Shown: piece by piece, positions 1 to 8,487 of the stretch
Layout of the letters: every line of letters begins with the position of its first letter
How positions within the stretch are numbered: position 1 is the first letter of the stretch
Source: Cognatiyoonia sediminum
Lineage (GTDB): Bacteria > Pseudomonadota > Alphaproteobacteria > Rhodobacterales > Rhodobacteraceae
Assembly: GCF_900129845.1 (NCBI RefSeq)
Contig: NZ_FQXB01000006.1
Coordinates: forward strand, 1-64,000
Reading direction: 5' to 3'
Length of the DNA stretch: 64,000 nucleotides
Made by a program: the position numbers and the translations under genes
The notes under the pieces: generated by a model
Told to the model about the DNA's origin: nothing
Databases searched by the model: none
The model's input: the letters and a program-made list of their open reading frames with translations, nothing else

Positions 1-1
1 G

Positions 2-97
2 ATCGTCAAATGCGACAGCGGCAACGCCAAGATGCCCGTCATCACCATGGACCCCGTCATCATCAAGGACCGCTTTATGAAAGCGATCGAGGCTTAG
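2..97 (+). CDS. C-terminal end of an unrecognised gene
   Basis: Only the last 31 codons are in the window, read in frame 2 and ending at TAG 95-97. The visible peptide ends in ...MKAIEA and contains the stretch VITMDPVIIKDRF. It is too short for me to assign a family. The gene runs convergently toward putA, and a hairpin at 103-130 separates the two. The reading frame is open to the window edge and its codon use is ordinary for the region, so I treat it as real but of unknown function. Confidence 0.5.
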   Translation: MVKCDSGNAKMPVITMDPVIIKDRFMKAIEA

Positions 98-102
98 AAA
101 AC

Positions 103-130
103 TGGTGGGCCCTTCATCTAGGGCCTGCCA
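103..130. terminator. Bidirectional terminator-like hairpin between convergent genes
   Basis: TGGTGGGCCC at 103-112 can pair with GGGCCTGCCA at 121-130 around an 8-nt loop, giving ten pairs including two G-U. It sits between the partial plus-strand gene (stop at 97) and the end of putA (143). There is no long T-tract, so the strength of termination is uncertain. Confidence 0.5.
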
Positions 131-142
131 ATTATCTGTAAT

Positions 143-3109
143 CTATTCTGATATTGCGATCAGGCTTGCGTTGCCTCCAGCGGCCGCGGTGTCTGTTGAG
201 ATCACAGTCTCTTCCACAAATTTCGTCAGATAGAGCGGGCCACCCGCCTTATGACCAGTGCCCGACAAACCATGTCCGCCGAATGGCTGAGACCCAACAA
301 TAGCGCCGATTTGGTTACGGTTCACATAGATATTCCCGGCACCAACCCGTTCGCTGACGTAGCCAATGCGCGCATCGATCCGACTGTGCAGACCGAAGGT
401 CAGACCAAAGCCAGAGGAATTGATTTCGTCGATGACCTTATCCACATCAGAGGCAGCAAAACGCTTGATATGCAAAACCGGGCCGAAGACTTCTTTGTCC
501 AACTTTTGATCACGCTTCAATTCAATGATCGTCGGGGCCAAAAAGGTTCCTTCCGTTGGCGCATCGCCTTGGAACAAAATCTTGTGTTCAGCAATATGTC
601 CATTCAGTCGGTTCAATGCGTTTTGGTCGATGATTGGGCCAACGTCGGTTGCCTGATCAAAAGGATCGCCAAGCCGCAATGTCTTTGCCGCGCCGACAAT
701 CATATCAATCATGCGGTCGGCCACATCTTCCTGCACATAAAGGATCCGACATGCTGAACACCTTTGCCCCGCAGATCGGAACGCGCTGGTTACAACGTCA
801 TCGCACACCTGTTCGGGGAGGGCGGTTGCATCCGCAATCAGTGCATTGATCCCGCCTGTTTCCGCCACAAGGGGAACGATTGGGCCGTCCTTCGCAGCCA
901 GCGTCCGCTCGATGACTTTCGCGGTCGCCGTTGAGCCGGTAAAGGCCACGCCTGCCACGTCGGGGTGAGAGACCAGCGCCGCGCCGACTTCCGCACCACC
1001 GGGGGCGAGTTGCAGCACATCTTTGGGCAAGCCTGCCGCATTCAGTATCTCAACCGCTTGCGCCCCAATGATTGGCGTCTGAGGCGCCGGTTTCGCTATG
1101 ACGCAATTTCCTGTCGCCAAGGCTGCGGCTGTTTGCCCCAAAAAGATCGCCAAAGGGAAGTTCCACGGTGCAACCGTCGCCCAAACGCCGCGTCCGGAAA
1201 TGGAATAGAGGTTCTCTTCCCCCACGGGGCCCGGAAGCTCTCTGGTGACGCACAGCGTTTCAGCTTCATCCGCGTAGTACCGTAAGAAATCCACGGCCTC
1301 GCGAATTTCTGCGATCCCATCGTCCAAGGTCTTGCCAGCTTCGCGCGACAGCGTTGCCATCAATGCGTCCCGATTGTCTTCCAAGCCATCTGCCGCGCAA
1401 CGCAGGATCTTTGCCCTTACTTTGGCGGGCGTGTCGCGCCACTTTGGGAAGGCGGAACCCGCACGGGCCATCATTGCGTCGATGTCATCTGGAGAAATCG
1501 GTAACACCTCAGCCGCAACAGGCGCCGCATTCATGCCCTCGAGCAAAGCATCAAGCTCTGAGCGGCTGCCGAACTCCAGACCATCGGAGTTTTGCCGCGC
1601 TCCAAACAGTTTTCTAGGGCGCAAAATCTTTGGATGCCGCGGTACATCGAGCTGTTTCGATGGCCGTTCCAGCAGTTCATCAACGGGCACATCTTTGTCA
1701 CCTACTTTTGCAACAAAAGACGAGTTCGCCCCGTTCTCTAAAAGCCGCCGGACCAAATAGGCCAGCAAATCCCGATGCCCGCCAACAGGGGCATAGATGC
1801 GCACAGGTAGGTTTTCTTGTTTGCGCACGGCAGCATAAAGCTCTTCACCCATGCCGTGAAGGCGTTGGAATTCAAAACCGTCGCGATGTCCGCTGGAATC
1901 CGCCATTTCGATCACTGTGGCAACGGTGAGGGCGTTATGCGTTGCGATTTGCGGGAACAGAACATCCCGCCGTTCCAACATCCGCTTAGCACAGGCCAGA
2001 AAGGAAACATCCGTCGCAGGTTTCCGAGTGAAGACAGGGAAATCATCAGCCCCTTCGACCTGAGCATGTTTGACTTCGGCATCCCAATAGGCCCCTTTGA
2101 CCAGACGGACCATCATGCGGGATTGATGCGCCTTGGCCAGTTCAACGACCCAATCGATAACGGGCAAGGCGCGTTTTGCGTAGGCTTGAATTGCCAAGCC
2201 GAACCCGTCCCAGCCGCGCAGTGATGGGTCAGCGAACACCGCTTCGATGACGTCCAACGACAGCTCCAGCCGGTTCTGTTCCTCAGCATCAACGGTGAAG
2301 TTCAGATCGAAAGACTTCGCGGCCTGTGCCAGTTCGACAACAACAGGAACAAGCTCTTGCAGAACCGCCGCCCGATTTCGAGCTTCAAACCTTGGGTGCA
2401 GGGCGGAGAGTTTCACCGAAATCCCGGGGCGATCCGGCAACGGCTTGTTCCCAGCTTTGCGACCTATCGATTGGATCGCGTCGGCATAGGCCTTTGCATA
2501 GCGTTTCGCATCGTCCCACATGCGCGCGCCTTCACCGAGCATGTCGTAGGAATGACGATCGCCGCGCGTTTCGGAGGCGCTGCCTTTGCTCATTGCTTCT
2601 TCGATGGTCTGGCCCAAAACGAATTGGTTGCCCAAGAAGCGCATCGCCTGTCTGACACCCTGCCGCACAGCGGGCGCACCGATACGTTTTACCGTAGCAC
2701 CGATGATGCCCTGCGGTTTGTCGGTTGGGCGCACAATGCGGTTTGAAATGCCCAATCCCCAGGTCGCGGCTGTGACGAAATACGTGTCAGATAACCATTC
2801 GGTATCAGACCAATCACCTGCGCCGATCTTATCCTCGATCAACTGGTTCTGCGTTTCCGCATCCGGCACGCGCAGCAACGCTTCCGCCATAACCATCAAC
2901 GCAAGGCCTTCTTTCGTCGACAGGCCGAAATCACGAAGAAAGTCCTCAAGCCCGCCAAGCTTGCTGGCGCTGCTTCGAATGCTATTCACGAAATCCCTTG
3001 CGCGTTTGTCGATGTTTGCATCGGCCTTCGCGGGTCGGGCAATTGCATCGATCAGTTGCGGAACAAGGATCTCATCGGACGGGGCGTAGGGTGCGGAAAA
3101 ATGTGTCAT
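143..3109 (-). CDS. putA: Bifunctional proline dehydrogenase / P5C dehydrogenase PutA
   Basis: Oxidises proline to pyrroline-5-carboxylate (FAD) and then to glutamate (NAD+), with substrate channelling between the two sites. The protein is 988 aa, the size of the short type-A PutAs that lack the DNA-binding ribbon-helix-helix of enterobacterial PutA. The proline dehydrogenase half carries RLVKGAYWDAEVKHAQ and ATHNALTV. The aldehyde dehydrogenase half carries the catalytic-Glu motif VAETGGIN and the catalytic-Cys motif AGQRCSACR. It starts at ATG 3107-3109, divergent from an Lrp-type regulator across a 91-bp spacer with a long inverted repeat, the usual putA/putR arrangement. It could also receive proline made by N-demethylation of proline betaine, given the demethylation genes further along (inference). 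Confidence 0.97.
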   Translation of the reverse strand: MTHFSAPYAPSDEILVPQLIDAIARPAKADANIDKRARDFVNSIRSSASKLGGLEDFLRDFGLSTKEGLALMVMAEALLRVPDAETQNQLIEDKIGAGDWSDTEWLSDTYFVTAATWGLGISNRIVRPTDKPQGIIGATVKRIGAPAVRQGVRQAMRFLGNQFVLGQTIEEAMSKGSASETRGDRHSYDMLGEGARMWDDAKRYAKAYADAIQSIGRKAGNKPLPDRPGISVKLSALHPRFEARNRAAVLQELVPVVVELAQAAKSFDLNFTVDAEEQNRLELSLDVIEAVFADPSLRGWDGFGLAIQAYAKRALPVIDWVVELAKAHQSRMMVRLVKGAYWDAEVKHAQVEGADDFPVFTRKPATDVSFLACAKRMLERRDVLFPQIATHNALTVATVIEMADSSGHRDGFEFQRLHGMGEELYAAVRKQENLPVRIYAPVGGHRDLLAYLVRRLLENGANSSFVAKVGDKDVPVDELLERPSKQLDVPRHPKILRPRKLFGARQNSDGLEFGSRSELDALLEGMNAAPVAAEVLPISPDDIDAMMARAGSAFPKWRDTPAKVRAKILRCAADGLEDNRDALMATLSREAGKTLDDGIAEIREAVDFLRYYADEAETLCVTRELPGPVGEENLYSISGRGVWATVAPWNFPLAIFLGQTAAALATGNCVIAKPAPQTPIIGAQAVEILNAAGLPKDVLQLAPGGAEVGAALVSHPDVAGVAFTGSTATAKVIERTLAAKDGPIVPLVAETGGINALIADATALPEQVCDDVVTSAFRSAGQRCSACRILYVQEDVADRMIDMIVGAAKTLRLGDPFDQATDVGPIIDQNALNRLNGHIAEHKILFQGDAPTEGTFLAPTIIELKRDQKLDKEVFGPVLHIKRFAASDVDKVIDEINSSGFGLTFGLHSRIDARIGYVSERVGAGNIYVNRNQIGAIVGSQPFGGHGLSGTGHKAGGPLYLTKFVEETVISTDTAAAGGNASLIAISE

Positions 3110-3140
3110 GCGTTGATGATACCCTCGGTACTAAATTGAA

Positions 3141-3181
3141 TTTCACCAAACTTGCCTCGATAGGAATTGATTTTGGTGAAA
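3141..3181. promoter_or_regulatory. Long inverted repeat in the putA-putR spacer
   Basis: TTTCACCAAA at 3141-3150 is repeated exactly as its reverse complement TTTGGTGAAA at 3172-3181, with a 21-bp AT-rich spacer. The site lies centrally between the two divergent start codons. Paired half-sites about three helical turns apart fit an Lrp-family dimer pair, so the gene at 3201 is the likely binder (inference). Confidence 0.6.
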
Positions 3182-3200
3182 AACTCAGCATACTTCGACT

Positions 3201-3674
3201 ATGGCGGAGAAAAACACCAACCTTGACCAATACGATCTACAAATCCTCCGGCTCTTAAATCGTGACGGTCGCATGTCGGTCACTCATTTGTCCGAAGAAA
3301 TCGCTCTTTCGGCCAACGCCACATCCGAGCGACTGCGGCGTTTGCAAAGGGACGGCTACATCGAAGGGTTTCATGCCAAACTTTCTGCAGAAGCTCTTGG
3401 CCAAACGCTCACCTGCTTTGTTGAGGTAAAGCTTGAACGGGTGTCCGAAGACGTCTTTGACGCCTTCTCAAAAGCCGCGAGGCTGTCGGACGAAATTGAG
3501 GAATGTTATCTCACCGCCGGAGGCTTCGATTATCTATTGAAAACGCGGCACGCCAGTATGCAGGCTTTTCGCGAATTTTTGACCGGTCGATTGCTGCGTC
3601 TCCCCGGTGTCAGGGAAACGCGCACATTTACGGTGATGGAAGCGGTGAAGGAAAGCTTTGGTCCGAAAGTTTAA
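3201..3674 (+). CDS. putR: Lrp/AsnC-family regulator, probable PutR
   Basis: 157-aa leucine-responsive-type regulator. Residues about 8-60 form the AsnC helix-turn-helix (LNRDGRMSVTHLSEEIALSA, then RLRRLQRDGYIEGF). The remainder is the RAM/ligand-binding alpha-beta domain. It is transcribed away from putA. In many alphaproteobacteria the Lrp protein in this position activates putA in response to proline, and I infer the same role here. The inverted repeat at 3141-3181 is its candidate operator. The convergent ABC operon ends only 15 bp downstream of its stop. Confidence 0.85.
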   Translation: MAEKNTNLDQYDLQILRLLNRDGRMSVTHLSEEIALSANATSERLRRLQRDGYIEGFHAKLSAEALGQTLTCFVEVKLERVSEDVFDAFSKAARLSDEIEECYLTAGGFDYLLKTRHASMQAFREFLTGRLLRLPGVRETRTFTVMEAVKESFGPKV

Positions 3675-3689
3675 ACTTCTTTCACGAAA

Positions 3690-4733
3690 TCACTTAGACG
3701 CCAGACCATCCGCATCAAAGAAATGCAAACGGTCTTTGGCAAAGTTCAATCCGCAACGGTCGCCTGGTTTCAATTCGGTTTCGCCGTTTATCCGAACGTT
3801 CACTTGACCGGCCTCGCCACAGTCAAAAATCACGAAACTATCGGCGCCAAGGTATTCCAAGACATCGACGGTCCCATCAACTTCGCCTGATCCAACCTCG
3901 CCGATTTCAATATGCTCTGGGCGAATGCCAAGATGAACTGCCTCACCGGAGAATGCACCGCCGCGATGTCCTGCAACCGTGTAGTTTGACCCATCAGTAG
4001 AGCAGGGTAGGACGTTCATTTTTGGGCTGCCAATGAACTGTGCAACAAACAGATTGGCTGGATGATCATAAAGCTCTCGTGGTGTGCCGACCTGAGCGAT
4101 CTTGCCGAATTCTAGCACCACGATGCGATCAGCAAGCGTCATCGCCTCGACCTGATCGTGGGTGACGTAGATCATCGAAGCCTGCAATTGCTGATGCAGT
4201 TTCGCGATCTCATAGCGCATTTCCACCCGCAAAGAGGCATCAAGGTTTGACAGCGGTTCATCGAACAAAAATGCGGTTGGGTCACGCACAATGGACCGGC
4301 CAATCGCAACCCGTTGGCGCTGACCACCGGACAGGTCTTTCGGGCGGCGATCCAAATAAGGGTCAAGCTTGAGCACCCTTGCCGCCTCGTTCACCTTTTC
4401 TTCGATTTCAGCCTTTGGCAAACCTGCGGATTTCAAAGGGAAGCCAACATTGTCACGCACGGACATATGCGGGTAGAGCGCGTAAGATTGGAACACCATT
4501 GCAAGGCCGCGCTTCGATGGCGGTTCCGCCGTTGCATCGCGTCCGTCAATCATGATTTGTCCGCGGCTGGTTTCTTCCAATCCCGCAATCATACGCAAAA
4601 GCGTGGATTTCCCGCATCCTGACGGCCCGACAAAGATCACGAACTCGCCTTCATTGATCGTCAGATCGACGCCTTTGATCACCTGAGCTTCGCCATACCA
4701 CTTCTCAACGGCTTTCAGTTCGATGGTTGACAT
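3690..4733 (-). CDS. Sugar ABC transporter ATPase (MalK/UgpC family)
   Basis: ATP-hydrolysing subunit of a carbohydrate importer, 347 aa. Motifs: Walker A GPSGCGKS (36-43), Q-loop Gln82, signature [13 protein letters not shown] (134-146), Walker B FLFDEP (155-160), switch His in [10 protein letters not shown], and a C-terminal TOBE-like regulatory half from about residue 240. It is the last gene of the LacI operon and starts 3 bp after the glycosidase stop. MalK-type ATPases can be shared between several importers, so its specificity is set by the binding protein and permeases upstream. Confidence 0.95.
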   Translation of the reverse strand: MSTIELKAVEKWYGEAQVIKGVDLTINEGEFVIFVGPSGCGKSTLLRMIAGLEETSRGQIMIDGRDATAEPPSKRGLAMVFQSYALYPHMSVRDNVGFPLKSAGLPKAEIEEKVNEAARVLKLDPYLDRRPKDLSGGQRQRVAIGRSIVRDPTAFLFDEPLSNLDASLRVEMRYEIAKLHQQLQASMIYVTHDQVEAMTLADRIVVLEFGKIAQVGTPRELYDHPANLFVAQFIGSPKMNVLPCSTDGSNYTVAGHRGGAFSGEAVHLGIRPEHIEIGEVGSGEVDGTVDVLEYLGADSFVIFDCGEAGQVNVRINGETELKPGDRCGLNFAKDRLHFFDADGLASK

Positions 4734-4736
4734 ATC

Positions 4737-5972
4737 TTACGTCCTCCCTGCCCAGGCGAGCCATACTGCGGCCGTCCAGGTGAAATCAGACCCGCCACAG
4801 GGCGAACCGTTTGTTGGGTCAAAGTATTCGTAAAAACCGCCCTTGCGGATCAGTTCGGCGGTTTCCCGACGAAGACGCTCCGCCAGCAAATCACGACCAG
4901 CGTCTTGAAGCCCAATGGCAATAAGGCCGTTCATAAACGGCCAGCTTGGCCCGCGCCAATAGCGCTGCGGGTCAAATCGCTCAGCCTTCGGATCCGCCGA
5001 GGGAATGCCGTATGTAACCGCATCCCAAGCATCCAATGTGCGTTTGTCCATCGCGGGATTGTCGATCCCAGCGTAGGTATAAAGAAACGCCCCAGAACTG
5101 ATATTGTTGGCCCAAGCGCCGCTGCGGATGTCACTCGCGTCGTAAGACCCGAGGTCGTCGTTCCACAGGCTCGGAACCGCCGCCGTCAAATCGTCGATCC
5201 AACCTTGGATTTCTGCGGTGTCCTCACCAAGCTTTTCAGCCATTGCCAAAAGGTCTTTGTCCGCGCGAAGCAAGATGAACGTCATAGCAGGATCAGCCAT
5301 CAGGAACGGGCCTTCTTCCATGATCTTTCTGTCGTCCCAGCCAACGTCCCGACCGAACTCCAGAATGGCGACGTATTTATCGTATTCCTCTTTCTTCGGT
5401 CTCATTTCTGGATCAACGTGACCCGTGTCGCGCCGCTCATAGGGGGCAACTTTCGATCCGTCGACGCCTGCCATGCCGATGTCCCAATCTGGGCAATTGT
5501 CGCGACCAGATTCCCAAGGGTGCGTGATCGTGGCAGGTCCATGCATGCAACGAACCTCATGATACCATCTGTGCCAAGCGAGCATCTTAGGAAACAACTT
5601 TGCGATACGTTCTCTACCAGCATCAGGATCCATACCCCAAACTTTTGCCGCAATGGTTGCTGCAACAGGGGGTTGGCTGATGCCCGAAGTTGGCGGTGTT
5701 TGGCCGGTGCCCCAAACCTGAGGCCCTGGAAAATAGCCCGGATCATCTTCATGGAAAATGATGTGTGGAACCATGCCCGACGCCCATTGGCTTTGGAACA
5801 AGGTCTCAAGCTCTGTCCAGGCTCTATCGATGTCGAACGTGGCAAAGCCCCATGCGGCTAAGACGCTGTCCCAATTCCATTGGTAAGGGTAAAGGCCAGA
5901 GGTGGGTATCGTATACGCCCCCTTGTCGTTCCCCTGAAGGATCGCACGTGCCAGATTATCCAAGTTCTTCAT
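4737..5972 (-). CDS. GH63/MGH1-like glycoside hydrolase
   Basis: 411-aa (alpha/alpha)6-barrel-type glycosidase. Recognisable landmarks are YQWNWDS (30-36), WASGMVPH, PPTSGISQPP, RYWRGPSWPFMNG near the C-terminus, and GGSDFTWTAA at the end. These are features of the MGH1-like domain found in mannosylglycerate and glucosylglycerate hydrolases and GH63 alpha-glucosidases. There is no signal peptide, so it acts on imported substrate in the cytoplasm. It overlaps the permease gene upstream by 4 bp and is followed after 3 bp by the ATPase gene. Its position matches aglA in the rhizobial agl operon, but the fold differs from GH13. A compatible solute such as glucosylglycerate or glucosylglycerol is my best guess for the substrate. 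Confidence 0.8.
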   Translation of the reverse strand: MKNLDNLARAILQGNDKGAYTIPTSGLYPYQWNWDSVLAAWGFATFDIDRAWTELETLFQSQWASGMVPHIIFHEDDPGYFPGPQVWGTGQTPPTSGISQPPVAATIAAKVWGMDPDAGRERIAKLFPKMLAWHRWYHEVRCMHGPATITHPWESGRDNCPDWDIGMAGVDGSKVAPYERRDTGHVDPEMRPKKEEYDKYVAILEFGRDVGWDDRKIMEEGPFLMADPAMTFILLRADKDLLAMAEKLGEDTAEIQGWIDDLTAAVPSLWNDDLGSYDASDIRSGAWANNISSGAFLYTYAGIDNPAMDKRTLDAWDAVTYGIPSADPKAERFDPQRYWRGPSWPFMNGLIAIGLQDAGRDLLAERLRRETAELIRKGGFYEYFDPTNGSPCGGSDFTWTAAVWLAWAGRT

Positions 5973-7186
5973 CCTTTTACTGAGCCTGCGGTCAGGCCTT
6001 TGGTCATGAAACGTTCAAGCCCGAGGAAGAGCGCCATAATTGGAACAGTCGCAACCACGGATCCAGCCATCAAATGCTGGCGTGGGATCTCAGAGCTGTT
6101 GAGGGACGCGATGCCTCGGGTCAAAGTGAATTTCGACGGGTCGTCGAGAAGCATGAAAGCAAGAAGGAATTCGTTCCAAGCGATCATGAAAACATAGAGC
6201 GAAACAGATGCCATCGCAGGAAGGCTAAGCGGCAAGGTGATCTTCCAGATGACCTTCAACCGCGACAAGCCATCCATAAGTCCCGCTTCTTCGACCTCGG
6301 CGGGAAGACCGCGGAAATAGCCCTGTAGCATGTAAAGCGCGACCGGGATCGTAGTGACTGGGTAGATCATCACGATACCAAGGATCGAATTGCGAAGCCC
6401 CGCCATCGAGAAGCCGATGTAAATCGGCAAGGCGAGAACGATCATTGGCACCATGTAGATGAGCAGGATCGATCGAGAGAACGCCGCCCGTCCATTGAAC
6501 CGCAGCCTTGCAACAGCGTAGGCACCGGGAACCGCAAAGAGCAGCGTGATGAAGACGGTCAGCACTGAAATGTAGAAGGAGTTCCACAGGTAGATGCCGA
6601 AGTTAAAGTCGGTGAACAGTTCGATATAGGAGCGGAAGAGGTCGCTGCCTTTCGAGAGATCAAGCGAGAAGTCGAGCGGGTTTTGGATCAACTCTGACTG
6701 GTTTTTTAGGCTTGTCATGACCATCACAAAGAAGGGGATCAAGACGATTGCCGTGAAAAAGATGTAGCCCAATCCTGTCAGGAACCGGATCACCGCCGCC
6801 TCGAATTCGTGCCGGGTCAAAGCGCCAACGGCGCAGTCAAACATAATCACATAAGTTGTGTAGGCCGAAATGGTCCCAAGCAAGATCCATGAAAAAGCAG
6901 ATGAGAAGGTGCTTGTCGTCTCACCAACTTCAATAGGTGCGAAGCCCGCGAAACCCAATAGAATGAAGGCCACGGCAACACTACCTGATGCAACTGTTCG
7001 TGCGTTCGGAAACTGAACCGCGCCGTAGCCTAACAACGCGCCCCAAAAGAAGGACAGCCAAAGGTACGGTTTGAATGGGTCACCAGTGACAAGCGACATT
7101 CCAACAGAAATCGTCGTTGCCAGAATAAACATCCACAGCGCCCCAAGGAGGGGGCCAGTGATATATCCGAAGCGGAGCGCGCTCAT
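5969..7186 (-). CDS. Sugar ABC permease, MalG type, with N-terminal membrane extension
   Basis: Inner-membrane permease, 405 aa. The C-terminal ~270 residues are a standard binding-protein-dependent permease with the EAA loop (EEAGLMDGLSRLKVIWKITLPLS) and a conserved SLKNQSELIQNP segment after its first helix. The first ~130 residues are extra and contain about four hydrophobic segments (roughly 8-30, 42-60, 64-84 and 95-115). Classical MalG proteins are about 280-300 aa; AglG-type permeases are longer. It overlaps the genes on both sides by 4 bp, so translation is probably coupled. Confidence 0.9.
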   Translation of the reverse strand: MSALRFGYITGPLLGALWMFILATTISVGMSLVTGDPFKPYLWLSFFWGALLGYGAVQFPNARTVASGSVAVAFILLGFAGFAPIEVGETTSTFSSAFSWILLGTISAYTTYVIMFDCAVGALTRHEFEAAVIRFLTGLGYIFFTAIVLIPFFVMVMTSLKNQSELIQNPLDFSLDLSKGSDLFRSYIELFTDFNFGIYLWNSFYISVLTVFITLLFAVPGAYAVARLRFNGRAAFSRSILLIYMVPMIVLALPIYIGFSMAGLRNSILGIVMIYPVTTIPVALYMLQGYFRGLPAEVEEAGLMDGLSRLKVIWKITLPLSLPAMASVSLYVFMIAWNEFLLAFMLLDDPSKFTLTRGIASLNSSEIPRQHLMAGSVVATVPIMALFLGLERFMTKGLTAGSVKG

Positions 7187-8424
7187 AGCCCGTCCTCCTG
7201 ATTGCCATAGCGGAAGAAGAAGAAGGAGAAGATCAACAAGCAGCAGAAGATAACAACTGCGACCGCTGCACCGGCACCGATATTACCGATTGCAAAGGCC
7301 TGTTCGTAAACATTCACGGTCAAGGTGCGCGTGCCAGCGTTACCACCCGTCAAAAGGAAGATGTCGTCAAACTTGTTGAAGGTCCAGATAAAGCGCAGTA
7401 AGAACAGGACGGAGAGAATGCCCAAAAGTTGCGGCATAGAGAGCGACCAGAAGATCTGGAAAGGGGAGGCCCCGTCCATGTCTGCGGCTTCATACATATC
7501 GGTGTCGATGGATTGCATCCGCGCAAGGATGAAAAGGAACGACAGCGGGAAATAGCGCCAAATTTCAAAAATCGTGACCATAATCAAGGCAAGCGGGCGC
7601 TGTCCGAAAAAATCGATAGAACTTTCGGTGACACCCATTTGAATTAGCAAAGCGTTGGCAGACCCAGAAAACGGATCGAACAAAAGGATCCATGCAAATG
7701 CAACTGCAATAACGGGTGCGACATAGGGAAAGAGGTACAGACCTCTCAAAATTCCTTGGCCGCGGAACGATTTGTTCAGAAGTAGCGCTGCGAAGAGGCC
7801 GAAGACGAGGGCGCCGATCGTTCCAAAGATTGTGTAGAAGAGCGTGACGCCAAGCACGCCCCAGAATTCATCACTGTCAAAAACCTTGGCGAAGTTCTCC
7901 AACGTGAATTCGGAATTCGTTAGAATGTTGTCCGCTTCTCCTGTCACTTCCGGCTCGCCCGAGAGGTCTCCACCAGAGTCCAGGAAATCCTGCCCGACGA
8001 TGGACGGAATGCGGATTTGATCACGGAAACCGCCTTCGACGTCTCCGAAATCACAACGAATAAATCCGCCTGAAATCTCGCAACGCTCGTCCACTTCCTG
8101 CGGATCAAGGCCAGCAGGCCATGCTTGCGTTAATGTCACGCCAGAAATCGTTTTGTCTTGGTTCGAGTTTCGAATGCGGTAGCGCACAGTAATTTCATCA
8201 CCGACGGCTTCGGCATCGCCTCGAATATCCGCGCGCACAACCATTTCTGGGGGCCTAAGGTCGGCCAATCCAACCGGTTTAAAGCTGATCCAGAAGATCG
8301 CAAGAAGCGGCAAGATCACAACAAGGGCCACGGCGGCAATCGTCGGGAACAAGAGGCCCCAAGCAAGGCGCGCCTCGCGCCGGGCAAGTGGGCCGGTTCC
8401 TGTGGGGGGTGTCATTGTTGTCAT
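7183..8424 (-). CDS. Sugar ABC permease, MalF type, with Ig-like periplasmic insertion
   Basis: 413-aa inner-membrane permease partnering the MalG-type subunit. I place the start at the second of two adjacent ATGs (8424), 7 nt after GGAG; an upstream ATG at 8463 lies inside a stable hairpin. Helix 1 spans about residues 22-49. Residues about 62-139 form an inserted beta-rich domain with the DUF11-like pattern GDEITVRYRIRN...AWPAGLD...CDFGDVEGGF and one Cys pair. The remaining permease core has about five helices and the EAA loop DMDGASPFQIFWSLSMPQL. The insert occupies the place of the MalF P2 domain that touches the binding protein, but the sequence type differs. Confidence 0.9.
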   Translation of the reverse strand: MTTMTPPTGTGPLARREARLAWGLLFPTIAAVALVVILPLLAIFWISFKPVGLADLRPPEMVVRADIRGDAEAVGDEITVRYRIRNSNQDKTISGVTLTQAWPAGLDPQEVDERCEISGGFIRCDFGDVEGGFRDQIRIPSIVGQDFLDSGGDLSGEPEVTGEADNILTNSEFTLENFAKVFDSDEFWGVLGVTLFYTIFGTIGALVFGLFAALLLNKSFRGQGILRGLYLFPYVAPVIAVAFAWILLFDPFSGSANALLIQMGVTESSIDFFGQRPLALIMVTIFEIWRYFPLSFLFILARMQSIDTDMYEAADMDGASPFQIFWSLSMPQLLGILSVLFLLRFIWTFNKFDDIFLLTGGNAGTRTLTVNVYEQAFAIGNIGAGAAVAVVIFCCLLIFSFFFFRYGNQEDGL

Positions 8425-8446
8425 CATAACGCTCCGGGTTTGGAGG

Positions 8447-8473
8447 ATGGGGCGGCTCCACAAGCCGCCCCAT
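8447..8473 (-). promoter_or_regulatory. Intercistronic stem-loop after the binding-protein gene
   Basis: A perfect 11-bp stem, ATGGGGCGGCT (8447-8457) with AGCCGCCCCAT (8463-8473), around a 5-nt loop. It lies between the binding-protein stop (8488) and the first permease start (8424). No T-tract follows on the minus strand, so it more likely stabilises the upstream mRNA or partly attenuates transcription, as in mal-type operons where the binding protein is made in excess. Confidence 0.75.
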
Positions 8474-8487
8474 TGGGAGGAGAGGGC

